Source: a virus. Taken from it: a stretch of 29,374 nt of DNA. Below the pieces are notes generated by a model. It was given only the letters and a program-made list of their open reading frames with translations. It was not told the origin of the DNA and did not search any database. Position numbers and translations under genes: made by a program. The DNA lies in the IMG/VR virus record IMGVR_UViG_3300046006_000296, positions 1 through 29,374 of that record; one strand, 5' to 3'. This document shows positions 18,212 to 26,762 of the stretch, one piece after another. Numbering within the stretch: the first letter of the stretch is position 1; each line of letters begins with the position of its first letter.

Positions 18212-18531
18212 CAGACGCTCCACGGCAGCGGCGGCGAGACGACCGGCGGGTTAATCTGATTGTCAATCTGCTGCTGCACCGCAGCCTCTGTAGCGTCCTT
18301 GTCCACGCCGTTGGCCCAGACCCAGCCGAGCACTTGGTCGAGCGTGAGGTCAGCGTAGGGGGTGAAGGACTTGTCCTTCTGAAACGGCACGGAGCAGGTT
18401 GAGTAGACGCTTCCGTTGTAGTCTCCGTCCACGCCGTTGCAAGACCAATGAACGATGAAAACGACATCGGTATCGCCGTCCTCTTGCGGGAGGCAGTCAA
18501 GTTGCGAGATTTTCCAAGTGATAGTGGTCAT
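18211..18531 (-). CDS. Conserved-type small phage protein downstream of the tail fibre
   Basis: 106 residues starting MTTITWKISQLDCLPQEDGD. The pattern 'tWkI..LDclP..dg.tDVVf.vHW.CnGvDGdYnGsvYsTCsVPf', then SFTPYADLTLDQVLGWVWAN and a Pro-rich end, is familiar from proteins directly after tail-fibre genes in many phages. No function is established to my knowledge. It has no membrane segment. A tail-assembly or fibre-associated role is plausible from position. The start lies immediately after the fibre stop. Confidence 0.78.
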   Translation of the reverse strand: MTTITWKISQLDCLPQEDGDTDVVFIVHWSCNGVDGDYNGSVYSTCSVPFQKDKSFTPYADLTLDQVLGWVWANGVDKDATEAAVQQQIDNQINPPVVSPPLPWSV

Positions 18532-20739
18532 TTATTTAGTCTCCAATGCGGCGAACTTCGCCTCAAGTTGTTCGATACGGGCCATTGCTTCTTGCAGGGC
18601 TTTGATAGCGGCGTGGTACATATCGGTCGTGTACACGGTCTTAAACGGCACACCGTCCTCTGGGGTCTCGCCAAACCCATCAATGTCTACAAACTCCGGC
18701 GCGACCGACTCTACCTGCTGCGCGATAACGCCGATGTTGTCATCGTCGTGCGTCTGGTCGCGGTACTTGAACTTGACGATTTCAATTGCCTTGAACTTGT
18801 CCCACATAGAGCCAAGCGGAACAATATTTTTCTTCGTGCGCTCATCGGACAGGTTGACATTGTTGGCGCTGTAGTTTGCCAAGCCGCCGTTATTGCGAAT
18901 TGTTGCGCGTTCGCCGCCCGTGTCACTAAGCGAAATTCCGGAGTTAGTATTGTTTGGCGCTGCTGCTGAATATCCAACGCTGATACCCCAAGGGGTAGTT
19001 GCCGATGAATTTGTAAATGTGCAAGTCCAATCACTTGTATTAGATTTTACAAAACGGTGATAACCGTTGTCCGAAGTTGTCCCAACAAGTAGGTTACCCC
19101 CGCTCGTGATGCGGGCGCGTTCGGTGCCGTTGGTGCCAAACGCCATGATGCCGCTAACTTCGTTAAATATTTGCAACTCTGTGCCAATTTGGTAGAGGTA
19201 ACTTTTTCTCGTCCCGGCATGACTAAGTTCAAAAAGAGCCTGAGTATTACCGTTTATATTTAGCGTTCCACGGTCAGCCGTGCTACTCAGCGTCATCGCC
19301 TGCGTGAACGAGATGGCGTTGCCTGCGGTGCCGGAGGCTGCGTTGTACCACTTGTGAGCGCCATCTTGGGTATATAAATTCGCCGTTGCGCTGGCTTTGT
19401 ATGCCCATTGATTGCTGGTGTTGTACACGCCGTTCCACACCATGTTGACATCACTGCTTGAGCCGTAAACAGCCCCGCCTGAAATGTCAAAAGCCTTAAT
19501 TCCAAAACTGGAACTCCACGCCGACGGCGTCACGCCCAGACCGAGGTTGCCGCCAGAATTGGTCAAGCACATAACTTGCGTGCTGCCATTCATAAACAAA
19601 AAATCGCCGCTTGTTGCGTTTTCTCGGCCAATATCCCAATACGCACTTAATACAGAAGATGAACCAATCCGAATTGACGGCGTAGCGGAAGTTCCAACAA
19701 CGTGCAGTTTATTTGCAGGCGAACTCGTCCCGATGCCGAGGCCCGTCGAGGTGAGGCGCATGCCTTCTGATGCTTCTGCACCAAAAGACAAATATCCGTT
19801 GCCAAGCCGCAGATAGTTTGACCCACCGCCGGAATTGTTTAAAAGTTGAAGTTCGTTGACGCTTGTGTTTGATTTAATAGTAAGAACAGCAGAATTGTCG
19901 CTAAAACGCGGAAATCTAATTTCTGCTCCGGGCGTAGCACCAACCTGCAAATTTGTCCCATCAAAGGTCAGCGCACTCCCACTCGTCGCCACCTTGCTGC
20001 CGTTCAAGTACAACACGCCGTTGGCGGTGCCGCCGTTGAGCGTGAGGTTGCCGCCTATCGTGGTTGCGCCCGTGATAGCCGCCACACCGCCTACAGACAG
20101 CGCAGAGGCAATGGAGACATTGGCACTAAAGCCAGCGTTGCCGACAAAGGTCGAAACACCGCCGACATACAACGACGATGCAATCGACACATTGGCAAAC
20201 CGCGCATCACCCGCGCTGTTCAGTTGCGAGACGACTTGGAAGCGCGTGCCGTCATAGACGACTACCACCACCTCACCGCTCTTGATGTCACCCGCAGCAA
20301 GGGCCACAGACCCGTCACGGGTCACAGCCTTTGCACCCAGCGAGTCGATGTTGAGCGTCACCGCGCCCGTGTTATCGCCCGTGGCGACGAAATAGAACAT
20401 CTGTCCGGCAGCGTAGGCGGCAACCACAGGCGCACCCACAGCCGTGATGGTGTCCGTCCCAGAGACGCTTGTAAGCAGTTTGGTGACAGTAGACTGCACC
20501 TGCGACAAGTTCGCAGAGTCCGTGGCGGCAGAGCCGACCCCAAGCCCCGTGAACTTGTAGGTGGACATCGGGATGTTGGCGGTGACCGTCGTCTGACCGT
20601 CCTTCGTGATGACGGTCGAGAGGCCGGTGGCAAGGTCAGCCGTCAGGGCGTTAAACGCCGTGGACGAGATGACGGTGCCAGCGACTACAGGCTGGCCTGC
20701 CGTGTTGATAAGGAATGTACCCGAGCCATTAAAAGACAT
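18532..20739 (-). CDS. Tail fibre protein with C-terminal S74 intramolecular chaperone
   Basis: 735 residues. The N-terminus (FNGSGTFLINTAGQPVVAGT) is a virion-anchoring type seen in phage fibres. The middle is Gly/Asn/Ser/Thr-rich beta repeats, including a 24-residue tandem duplication at about 182-229. The C-terminal 105 residues are an S74 chaperone starting SDERTKKNI, with the Ser631/Lys636 dyad that cleaves the chaperone off after trimerisation, then DDNIGVIAQQVESVAPEFV and a coiled-coil end. It should bind host receptors. A strong AGGAG ribosome site lies ten bases upstream. Codon use in the middle is more AT-rich than the ends, as often in swapped fibre segments. Confidence 0.9.
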   Translation of the reverse strand: MSFNGSGTFLINTAGQPVVAGTVISSTAFNALTADLATGLSTVITKDGQTTVTANIPMSTYKFTGLGVGSAATDSANLSQVQSTVTKLLTSVSGTDTITAVGAPVVAAYAAGQMFYFVATGDNTGAVTLNIDSLGAKAVTRDGSVALAAGDIKSGEVVVVVYDGTRFQVVSQLNSAGDARFANVSIASSLYVGGVSTFVGNAGFSANVSIASALSVGGVAAITGATTIGGNLTLNGGTANGVLYLNGSKVATSGSALTFDGTNLQVGATPGAEIRFPRFSDNSAVLTIKSNTSVNELQLLNNSGGGSNYLRLGNGYLSFGAEASEGMRLTSTGLGIGTSSPANKLHVVGTSATPSIRIGSSSVLSAYWDIGRENATSGDFLFMNGSTQVMCLTNSGGNLGLGVTPSAWSSSFGIKAFDISGGAVYGSSSDVNMVWNGVYNTSNQWAYKASATANLYTQDGAHKWYNAASGTAGNAISFTQAMTLSSTADRGTLNINGNTQALFELSHAGTRKSYLYQIGTELQIFNEVSGIMAFGTNGTERARITSGGNLLVGTTSDNGYHRFVKSNTSDWTCTFTNSSATTPWGISVGYSAAAPNNTNSGISLSDTGGERATIRNNGGLANYSANNVNLSDERTKKNIVPLGSMWDKFKAIEIVKFKYRDQTHDDDNIGVIAQQVESVAPEFVDIDGFGETPEDGVPFKTVYTTDMYHAAIKALQEAMARIEQLEAKFAALETK
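20053..20196 (-). repeat. Tandem 24-residue duplication inside the tail fibre
   Basis: Two adjacent coding units begin ANVSIASSLYVGGVSTFVGN and ANVSIASALSVGGVAAITGA (protein residues about 182-205 and 206-229). The first 14 residues are nearly identical, the rest diverged. The DNA copies differ at many third positions, so the duplication is not very recent. Confidence 0.7.
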
Positions 20740-20745
20740 CTGTGA

Positions 20746-22443
20746 TTACTCCTGTTCTTGACTATTAGGCGCGGTCAACGCGCCATATGTTGCGCCCGTC
20801 ATGCCACGACGGCGAATGCTCGGGGGGCGTTCAAGCCTGTTTTGAAGCATACGACTTAATGCAACCGAGCGAGTTACTGGCCGAGCAAGCGGCAATCCCG
20901 CAGCCAATATGCCGGGAGCGCCAACAATCGGAAGCATTGATGTTCCACCCGCTGCCATCGCCGCATCAAGTGCGCTTACGCCGGGGCTTCCATAAGTTTC
21001 CGGCGTAACACTTGCTTTAGGAAAATTGCCAGCAAATTGAGCAGCAGTCCGCAAGCCTCCAGTCAAGGGCTTGTCTGCTTTCAATTGTGCTGCAAGTTTT
21101 TTAGCGTTAACATTGCCAGACAACTCAAGTGCGTTTTCAATGCTGTAAGTTTTAGCAATTCTTGTTCGCGCATCATTAAATTCGTTTATTAACTGCGTAT
21201 CGCCAGACTGCGCGAGACGGCGACTAATTAACGCCTCCATTGCATCTGCTGCTTTGCGTTTAGCCGCTCCCAACGCTTGTTCTTCCGCAGTTGGCGCACC
21301 AGAAAAATGCTTTGTCGCTTGTTGGCGCAAAGTCTTTACCAAAGTAACTGCGGTTTTAGAATCAAAGTTTGGTTGATTTATGGCATTAACAAGGTTGTTA
21401 ATTTTTTCTGCACCAGCCAAAGGCAAATCTGGAAAAGCGCGTAACAATTCTTGCGATTCCGCATTTATTGTGGCGATGTCAGAATAAAAATCATTGTCCG
21501 CAGAAAAAGCACCAAATGATTTAAGTTTTTCGTAAACTTTTCCAGACTCGGCACGAACTCGCTCTAATGCGGTTTTGGTGATTTGTTCACCAGCAGGCAA
21601 ACCAACGGCTTCGGCAGCAAGGCGATTGGTAACCTCTTGGTTTTTGCCGGAAGCAATCTGTTGCAACGCTGCTTTGCCGCTGACGCTTTCAAGAGCGATA
21701 TTGCCAACGGTCGGACGAACCGAAGCAGGAGGAACGACATACCCTTCTGGGCGTGCCGCCGCAAACTCTTTTTCTGCAACCGTTTGGCGTGGGGTGGCAA
21801 CGCGCCCGTATGGCAACGCGCCGCCAGCAATTCCTGCTGCCATCGCAAGAGGCGCAGGCGCTCCCATCTCTGTTGCAGTCTGGGCGGTTGCCGCGCCAGT
21901 ACCTGCACCAAGAACTTGACCGCTAGGGTTTTGCGCCATCAATGACGCAATACGCTGCCCTTGAGTTGACCCGCGACGAGCGGCGATATTAGTTGCAATG
22001 GTTTGCGCGGTTCGCGGAATACCTGACGCGCCTGTCATTGCGCGGGTTGCCTCGTATCCAACACGCTCGGCAGCCGTTTGCGGCTCCGGTAAACCAATAG
22101 CCGTCAAGCCACGCTCTACTGCTTGGCGACCTTTGCCGCCCATCAGCAAGGCATCTGCAAGTTCTGACAATCCGTAAGCCGTTACGCCTGCGGCTGCACC
22201 GGGAATTGCACCAACTCCGGCAAAAGGCGCACCTACGGCAGCGCCAGTACCAGCAGCGGCGGCATATGGAGCAAGTGCGCGACCAACAAGGCCAAGCCCA
22301 CGAGCAAAGCCAGATTCTTTAGGAGACGCTCTTTTTGCCCGTTCAGCCTGTACTAACGCTCTGGCTTGTGGTGAATTCTTGTCAACATTGTCTGGAACAT
22401 TGGGAATTTCAATGCCATCTTTTGTGCGAATTGTGTACGGCAT
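20746..22443 (-). CDS. Large Gly/Ala-rich protein, candidate ejection (internal virion) protein
   Basis: 565 residues. After a short N-terminus (PYTIRTKDGIEIPNVPDNVD) comes a long Gly/Ala hydrophobic region (about 45-100, LAPYAAAAGTGAAVGAPFAG) with glycine-zipper spacing, then a helical body and a second hydrophobic stretch near 490-520 (GTSMLPIVGAPGILAAGLPL). Glycine-zipper membrane-active regions in large late proteins next to tail genes are typical of podovirus ejection proteins (P22 gp7, gp16, gp20), which are injected to make a conduit through the envelope. It overlaps the next upstream gene by TAATG. No enzymatic domain is visible. Identification is by composition and location. Confidence 0.65.
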   Translation of the reverse strand: MPYTIRTKDGIEIPNVPDNVDKNSPQARALVQAERAKRASPKESGFARGLGLVGRALAPYAAAAGTGAAVGAPFAGVGAIPGAAAGVTAYGLSELADALLMGGKGRQAVERGLTAIGLPEPQTAAERVGYEATRAMTGASGIPRTAQTIATNIAARRGSTQGQRIASLMAQNPSGQVLGAGTGAATAQTATEMGAPAPLAMAAGIAGGALPYGRVATPRQTVAEKEFAAARPEGYVVPPASVRPTVGNIALESVSGKAALQQIASGKNQEVTNRLAAEAVGLPAGEQITKTALERVRAESGKVYEKLKSFGAFSADNDFYSDIATINAESQELLRAFPDLPLAGAEKINNLVNAINQPNFDSKTAVTLVKTLRQQATKHFSGAPTAEEQALGAAKRKAADAMEALISRRLAQSGDTQLINEFNDARTRIAKTYSIENALELSGNVNAKKLAAQLKADKPLTGGLRTAAQFAGNFPKASVTPETYGSPGVSALDAAMAAGGTSMLPIVGAPGILAAGLPLARPVTRSVALSRMLQNRLERPPSIRRRGMTGATYGALTAPNSQEQE

Positions 22444-23996
22444 TAGTAGTCAACCTCTTCAACTTTATTTGGGCTTCCAAGAGTTGAAGGCAACCCTTCC
22501 GCAGTAATTGGCTTACCACCTCTTACAAGGTCGCTACGCCCAAGTTCTTGATTTAAGAAATCAAGCCTATCCATTTTGTCTTGATACAACTGCTCAAGAA
22601 GGATACGAACTTGCTCTTTATTTTGCAGCGCGCTTAAATCGCCGCCCAAAGCATCAATGACGCGCTTTGCGTCGTATTCTGTAAGAACACCGGGGCCAAC
22701 AATATCTACTCTAAACAACCCCAACAAACCATTGAGTTTTCCGTTTGCAACTTGCAGAGCAAGTTCCTCTGGTGTAAGAGTTTTTCCAAAAAGATTTTTG
22801 GCTTTTGCAGAAATAGCATCTGCGTATCTTTCAAAACCAACATTGGTATCGCCAACTGTTTTAAAATACGAATTAAGTCGTTCCAAACCTTTTAAATGGC
22901 TAAACGCTTCTTCCCGGTAAGTAATGTATTGTTTTTCAGACAACCCACTTGCCGCGCTTGCAGTTGTTGGTTTTGCATCAGCAGGAACGGGAACGAGTCC
23001 AGTATCCGATTGATACATATACTGGCCAGATGACGGGTTAAAGGTAGATTGCACAACTTTGCCGTTTGACAAAGCAAACGCTGGGCCTTGTTGCCCTCTG
23101 CCACCACCGCCAGCAGACTTTTCTTTTGGCACCCGCTTAAGTTTGCTGTAATCGCCCGTTCGGTTAAATTCTGCAAGACTTTCCGTAGTAAAATCACCCG
23201 GCGAAGGTTTTCCTATTCTGTCTACAGGTTTTGTAATGGATACCAAGTCACCAACATTGCCAGACTTTATTGCGGCTGCAATGCTTGCAGGCGTAAAGTC
23301 GGCTGGATTAATGTTTCCAAGTTGGAGTTTTGCTTTTTCAGGTTGCAGCGTCGGGTAGATGGCGCTAGCAACATTTTGCAACATTGGGTTTTGGCTAGTC
23401 AGCATTCCCTCAAGGGCAAGCGAACGCTTTTGTTCAGGCGTAAATTCAGCCTTGTATTGAGGATTGGCAAGCAATGCGGCAATGCGCTGCGGGTCAGTTT
23501 CTCGACCCGTTGCGGTTGGCATATACACTTGGTCGTCTTCCGGTCTGCGCCCCAAGCGCACTTGTGGGCCTGCTTGCGGAACCATTTCTGGAGTCGGGGC
23601 AGGCATAGCGGTCTTGCGGTATTCCAACCGACCGTCTACCAGTTCCGGCGTTCCCGCTTGTGCAATGTCTTGCATTGCGGCTTCGCCAATCGTCATCGTT
23701 TTGGCAGGCTCGGTCAACGCACGAAGGAAATCCCGTGCCTCACGGGTTTGCGCCTTCATTGCGCTTTCTTCGGCTTCCTCTGCCTTGCGTTCGCCACGGG
23801 CGGCGAGGAACGCTTGCAGACCCTGCACCAGAGGCGCTCCGCGAGGAATGGGGGCGTTCTGGATGTCCCCCGGCTGGTACGCCTGCTGCGCCAACATCTC
23901 TGCCATACGGCGACGACGGCGTGCCTCGGAGGCTTGCCGCTGGTACTCGTCTGGGAGCGCAAACATCGAGACTGTTTTGTAGCGTTCGTCAGCCAT
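22443..23996 (-). CDS. Candidate ejection/internal virion protein (517 aa)
   Basis: 517 residues from ATG at 23996, preferred over an earlier in-frame start because GGAGGA sits eight bases upstream. The N-terminal third is Arg/Glu/Gln/Ala-rich and helical (YQRQASEARRRRRMAEMLAQ), the middle Pro/Gly-rich (SAGGGGRGQQGPAF), and the C-terminal half a compact helical domain (YREEAFSHLKGLERLNSYFK; LLEQLYQDKMDRLDFLNQEL). No catalytic motif is seen. It sits among the large late genes between tail nozzle and fibre, as P22 ejection genes do. Base composition changes from GC-rich in the first third to AT-richer afterwards, suggesting a mosaic joint. Confidence 0.65.
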   Translation of the reverse strand: MADERYKTVSMFALPDEYQRQASEARRRRRMAEMLAQQAYQPGDIQNAPIPRGAPLVQGLQAFLAARGERKAEEAEESAMKAQTREARDFLRALTEPAKTMTIGEAAMQDIAQAGTPELVDGRLEYRKTAMPAPTPEMVPQAGPQVRLGRRPEDDQVYMPTATGRETDPQRIAALLANPQYKAEFTPEQKRSLALEGMLTSQNPMLQNVASAIYPTLQPEKAKLQLGNINPADFTPASIAAAIKSGNVGDLVSITKPVDRIGKPSPGDFTTESLAEFNRTGDYSKLKRVPKEKSAGGGGRGQQGPAFALSNGKVVQSTFNPSSGQYMYQSDTGLVPVPADAKPTTASAASGLSEKQYITYREEAFSHLKGLERLNSYFKTVGDTNVGFERYADAISAKAKNLFGKTLTPEELALQVANGKLNGLLGLFRVDIVGPGVLTEYDAKRVIDALGGDLSALQNKEQVRILLEQLYQDKMDRLDFLNQELGRSDLVRGGKPITAEGLPSTLGSPNKVEEVDY

Positions 23997-24264
23997 TCTC
24001 AAATCCTCCCCGGTCAGGGCCACCCTGCGGGTTGGTCATCCCCGGCGACTTCTGCATCTTCGGGTACTGCCGCAAAAACTGACGCGGCGCACGGTTGATG
24101 TCCGCAGCGTTTTGCGGGGGCGAATACTGCATATCACTCTGCGCCCCTGCGTTGTTGCTCACCTGCTGGCTCTGGCCCTGCATCTGGAGCATACGCGCCA
24201 TGCGCTGACCGCGACCGCCGTTCATCATGGGGGGAGCGTTAAAGGTTTGGTATGGAGTTCTCAT
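23989..24264 (-). CDS. Small Gln/Met/Pro-rich virion-region protein
   Basis: 91 residues from ATG at 24264, four bases after the upstream stop; an earlier in-frame start at 24291 would overlap the preceding gene. It starts MRTPYQTFNAPPMMNGGRGQ and is low-complexity: Gln, Met, Asn, Pro, Gly and Arg, with little predicted fold. The last eight bases overlap the next gene's start, and the ribosome site of that gene lies inside it. Its position resembles that of P22 gene 14, but there is no sequence evidence for equivalence. Confidence 0.68.
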   Translation of the reverse strand: MRTPYQTFNAPPMMNGGRGQRMARMLQMQGQSQQVSNNAGAQSDMQYSPPQNAADINRAPRQFLRQYPKMQKSPGMTNPQGGPDRGGFENG

Positions 24265-24268
24265 ATTT

Positions 24269-26356
24269 TTACCCGAAGAATTTGGAAACACTACCCGCTT
24301 GACCTATGCCGCCACCTAGACCGCCAAGCACGCTACCGTACAGTCCCATCTGCGCGTTCTGGCGTGCAATCTGATTCTGGTAGTTTTGTTGCGCGAAGTT
24401 ACCCGCCGCCTGCGTAGCGCCGAAGATGGGAGCCGCTCCCACCTCTGCGCCCTGATAGGCTTGGAACTGCGGCATCTGTACCTGTGCGCCGCCCATGATG
24501 GCTGCAACCTCGTTAAGCGGGAGCGCCCGAAGCGCCAACTGCTCTTGCAACGCCGCCTGACGCTGGGCGTTCTGGAAGTTTGCCGCCGCCTGCGCTTGGT
24601 TGAAGCCCTGTGCTTGGAGCGCCGCTTGAGCCTGCGCCTGCTGCAACGCTGACTGTTGGTTCTGGGCAAGCGAGGCGTTATACAGCCCAGCAATGTCCAT
24701 CTCCTGCCCAAACTGCTGACCGGCAGCAGCGTTGTACGCACCCGCCGCGCCCAAGCCCTGTTGGAAGTTCTGCGCGATGGCACGGTTAACGGCTTCCTGC
24801 GCCGCCTGTCCCGTCTGGAAGGATGCCATCTGCGCGTCTCGACCAAACTCACCCGCCGCAAGCCGCTGTGCGAACTGCTGCGCCTGCGCTTGGTTGGCAA
24901 ACTGACCCGATTGGAGCGCCAGTTGAGCGTTTTGGGCGATTGCAGCGTTTTGTGCGCCCGTGGCCTGCTGACCCGCGCCGAACCCCGCCAGAGCCGCTTG
25001 GTTGGCAAAGCCGCCTAGAGCCTGTGCCTCGCCTAGCCCCTGCTGGCGTGCCGCCATATCAAGGCTAATGCCCTGTAGCGCGGCCTGCGTTCGGAGGTCG
25101 TTTTCCTGCTGCTGCTGCTCGGCAATGGCGGCGTTAAACGCCTCGCCACCACGCACCAAACCCTGATTGGCAAGTTGGGTTTCCAACTGCGCCCGTTGGC
25201 GCTGCAACTGCGGGTCGAGGCGCGACATGATGGCCTGCTGCGCCGTCATACCAGCGCCAACCGGCATTGCGGCAAGTTGCGAAATGTCCAACTGCCCTTG
25301 AAGGGTCGGGGCAGCGGGGCCACCTTGCGCCGTGCCAAACTGGCCTGCGCCGGTCTGCACGCCGCTAATGCCGCTTGTGTCCAAGCCCTGCAAGTTCAGC
25401 CCTTGAGGGCCACCCGCAGCCATGCCGTACTGACCGGCGGTAGGGCCAAAGTTAACCGGCAGCGCCGACACATCAGAGCGTGCGCGACCCTGCAACTCGG
25501 GAACGGTCGGCAGGTTGCCATAACCGCCAAATTGGAACTGCTGTGCCGGAAGCCCCTGCGGGGTGAAATCCGTGCCGTAAACATTTTGCACGCGCCCGAT
25601 GGCCTGTTCACCAAGGCCGGACAACGCACGCTCCACCCGCTGCTGCGCCTCAAGGGTCGCCTGTGCCTCGGGGGTCAGGTACTGCTCAATCGTCGGGGTG
25701 TCCAAGTCCACCATCTCGGTGAACATCTCGCGGGTGGGCATCACATCGCCCAGATACTCCCCGCCGCCGTAGCCCTGATTGAACCGTTGCGTCTGTCCCG
25801 GCCCCATGCCGGACGCATCAAAGCGACCGCCGCCAATAAGCATCGCAGTAGGAACCTGCGCTCCGGTAGGGAGCGTGGTGAAGTCGGCTCGACCGCCCTG
25901 CGTGTATGCGAAGTCATCGCCCATTCCCAGAGCCTCGCGCCGCGCAGCAGGCATACCGTCGGCCTTTGATGCCGTAGGTTCGGGCGTAACGCCAAGGTCA
26001 ACGCCGCCGCCATACATACCGCCACCGCCCATCTGCACGCCACCACCGCCCGTTGTGGGCATTGCAGCGCCGCCACCAACGCCAACGGTTGAGGGTGCGC
26101 CCTGCGGTGCGCCGGTAGCAGGTGCGCTAGGCTTTTGCGCCTGACGCGCATTGTAGTTAGCCATCGCCGCGTCATACGCAGCGCGGTTGAATTGCGGTCG
26201 CCCGTAAGTCACGCGCTGACCACCAAGCGGGGTAATGACATTGGGGTTAGAAAGCCGCGCAGTAAGACGCGCCGCCTCTAGGTTGGCAATGCCCTGTTGT
26301 TGCGCTGCACCTGCGTAATCAGGCGCTGGCGGCGGTGCCGGTGATTTTTTTCCCAT
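24269..26356 (-). CDS. Large Gln/Ala/Gly-rich protein, candidate ejection protein
   Basis: 695 residues. It opens with MGKKSPAPPPAPDYAGAAQQ, then ANLEAARLTARLSNPNVITP and GQRVTYGRPQF, a start typical of a phage late-protein family that follows the tail nozzle gene. Residues about 85-120 are Gly-rich. From about 360 to 640 there is an extended helical, Gln/Ala-rich region with quasi-repeats (QAQAQQFAQRL, QQALQQAQAQAALQAQGFNQ), likely long coiled helices. The C-terminus is Gly-rich again. It may be injected or form an internal tube. The start has an AGGA ribosome site, and its first 38 bases overlap the end of the GNAT gene. Confidence 0.7.
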   Translation of the reverse strand: MGKKSPAPPPAPDYAGAAQQQGIANLEAARLTARLSNPNVITPLGGQRVTYGRPQFNRAAYDAAMANYNARQAQKPSAPATGAPQGAPSTVGVGGGAAMPTTGGGGVQMGGGGMYGGGVDLGVTPEPTASKADGMPAARREALGMGDDFAYTQGGRADFTTLPTGAQVPTAMLIGGGRFDASGMGPGQTQRFNQGYGGGEYLGDVMPTREMFTEMVDLDTPTIEQYLTPEAQATLEAQQRVERALSGLGEQAIGRVQNVYGTDFTPQGLPAQQFQFGGYGNLPTVPELQGRARSDVSALPVNFGPTAGQYGMAAGGPQGLNLQGLDTSGISGVQTGAGQFGTAQGGPAAPTLQGQLDISQLAAMPVGAGMTAQQAIMSRLDPQLQRQRAQLETQLANQGLVRGGEAFNAAIAEQQQQENDLRTQAALQGISLDMAARQQGLGEAQALGGFANQAALAGFGAGQQATGAQNAAIAQNAQLALQSGQFANQAQAQQFAQRLAAGEFGRDAQMASFQTGQAAQEAVNRAIAQNFQQGLGAAGAYNAAAGQQFGQEMDIAGLYNASLAQNQQSALQQAQAQAALQAQGFNQAQAAANFQNAQRQAALQEQLALRALPLNEVAAIMGGAQVQMPQFQAYQGAEVGAAPIFGATQAAGNFAQQNYQNQIARQNAQMGLYGSVLGGLGGGIGQAGSVSKFFG

Positions 26357-26762
26357 AACGGTGTCCTAAATAACGACACGCCTCGCGTGTCATGGTCAGG
26401 AAAACAATATCACCGTCGGTGTCGGCATCCTTTAGACGCGCTTCCTCGGTGAAACCCATTTTACGCACAAGCCTGATGGCTTTCGCGTTTTTACTGCCCA
26501 CGGGGGCGATGATTTTGTCAACCCCGCAGACATTGAAAGGATAGTCAAACATGGCTGCAATGTAAGCGGGGGTTAAGCGGTCAGAAATGGCGATGTGGCA
26601 AACCACGCTGCGCCCGTTCCAGTTCTCGTAAACCACGCCGCCGACAATGTTCTCTCCCTTACGCAATCCGATGGCGTTAGAGCGTTCAGCGTGATACCCG
26701 CCGCCCGTATGCCCACAGACCCATTCGCCCACCTCGGGGCCGCTTGTTATATGCCAGCCCAT
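26319..26762 (-). CDS. GNAT-family acetyltransferase
   Basis: 147 residues. The GNAT fold is visible: AIGLRKGENIVGGVVYENWN (strands 2-4), CHIAISDRLTPAYIAAMFDY, and AIRLVRKMGFTEEARLKD, the C-terminal helix-strand where acetyl-CoA-binding proteins carry 'N..A..l..k.GF'. A DADTDGDIVFLTMTREACRY segment follows. The same type of small acetyltransferase is often found between tail and ejection genes of podoviruses. The substrate is unknown and could be a virion or host protein. It overlaps the tail-nozzle gene by 16 bases. Confidence 0.85.
   Translation of the reverse strand: MGWHITSGPEVGEWVCGHTGGGYHAERSNAIGLRKGENIVGGVVYENWNGRSVVCHIAISDRLTPAYIAAMFDYPFNVCGVDKIIAPVGSKNAKAIRLVRKMGFTEEARLKDADTDGDIVFLTMTREACRYLGHRYGKKITGTAASA

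Noticed and set aside
23088-24098. 336-residue plus-strand frame opposite the 517-aa late gene
   Set aside because: Cys/Arg/Phe-rich shadow without domain signature; the minus-strand gene has a strong ribosome site and operon context.
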